From Herpetosiphon gulosus (GTDB lineage: Bacteria; Chloroflexota; Chloroflexia; Chloroflexales; Herpetosiphonaceae), in contig NZ_BAABRU010000014.1 in assembly GCF_039545135.1 (NCBI RefSeq), positions 62,001-126,000 on the forward strand: 64,000 nucleotides of DNA, read 5' to 3'. The notes beneath the pieces are model-generated. The model was given only the letters and a program-made list of their open reading frames with translations. It was not told where the DNA came from and searched no databases. Shown here in pieces: positions 63,993 through 64,000 of the stretch. How positions within the stretch are numbered: the stretch's first letter is position 1; every line of letters starts with the position of its first letter. A program made the position numbers and the translations under genes.

Positions 63993-64000
63993 GCCGCGCT

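Overview
The window looks like chromosomal DNA of a filamentous, heterotrophic member of the Chloroflexota, most like Herpetosiphon. This is inferred from gene content and style: about 50% G+C, Gln/Ala/Leu-rich proteins, many lipoproteins without outer-membrane systems, a MoxR/DUF58/VWA operon with Gln-Gly repeat proteins, Hanks-type kinases, and sortase and LysM proteins. No tRNA, rRNA, CRISPR array, prophage or transposase gene was recognised.

Layout. 1-2.8 kb: ECF sigma factor, zinc-finger anti-sigma factor and the start of a third gene (minus strand), then a CpXC-domain protein. 2.9-6.0 kb: a GT9 glycosyltransferase, a DUF4177 protein and a copper-delivery set (small His/Cys membrane protein, SCO1, PCu(A)C). 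6.2-11.5 kb, minus strand: a RecA-like AAA_24 ATPase, the operon minC-minD-minE-AI-2E permease, and a propeller lipoprotein. 11.5-15.4 kb: GNAT, nucleotidyltransferase, sortase, coiled-coil membrane protein and an LEA-like repeat protein. 15.8-20.7 kb: methylmalonyl-CoA mutase catalytic subunit flanked by two copies of a palindromic MITE, then the NAD genes pncB and nadC. 20.8-23.9 kb: two paralogous clan-A glycosidase-like secreted proteins.

24.0-28.2 kb: a tight five-gene cluster with a NuoB-like protein that lacks every Fe-S cysteine, a NuoH-like membrane protein, an ABC ATPase and permease, and a GlpB-like flavoprotein. This is the best candidate for an undescribed system here. 28.4-39.8 kb: FKBP lipoprotein, an overlooked 30-residue membrane peptide, and a long MoxR-DUF58-VWA operon that holds a DsbA-like lipoprotein and a two-gene AT-rich insert. 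40.0-44.2 kb: GNAT, WD40-like protein, MerR regulator with its DUF4386 neighbour, and ribF. 44.2-53.6 kb: rpoB and rpoC behind two near-consensus tandem promoters and a long leader, with a free-standing LAGLIDADG endonuclease gene sitting between them. 53.7-64 kb: a pair of paralogous membrane proteins, YbjQ, gmhB and gmhA, two tail-anchored Ser/Thr kinases with a GT4, a LysM protein, a PspA/IM30 protein and a double ABC ATPase of ECF type.

Gaps between operons are filled by a mosaic of short repeat families (hairpins ending in GATAGCC, ATGAAGGATGAGGG strings, TTAGGGGTTAGGGG strings, CACGAAGG strings, CTCTGCGCCTCTGCG strings). They recur at about ten places and appear not to enter genes. Clear intrinsic terminators separate most convergent units.
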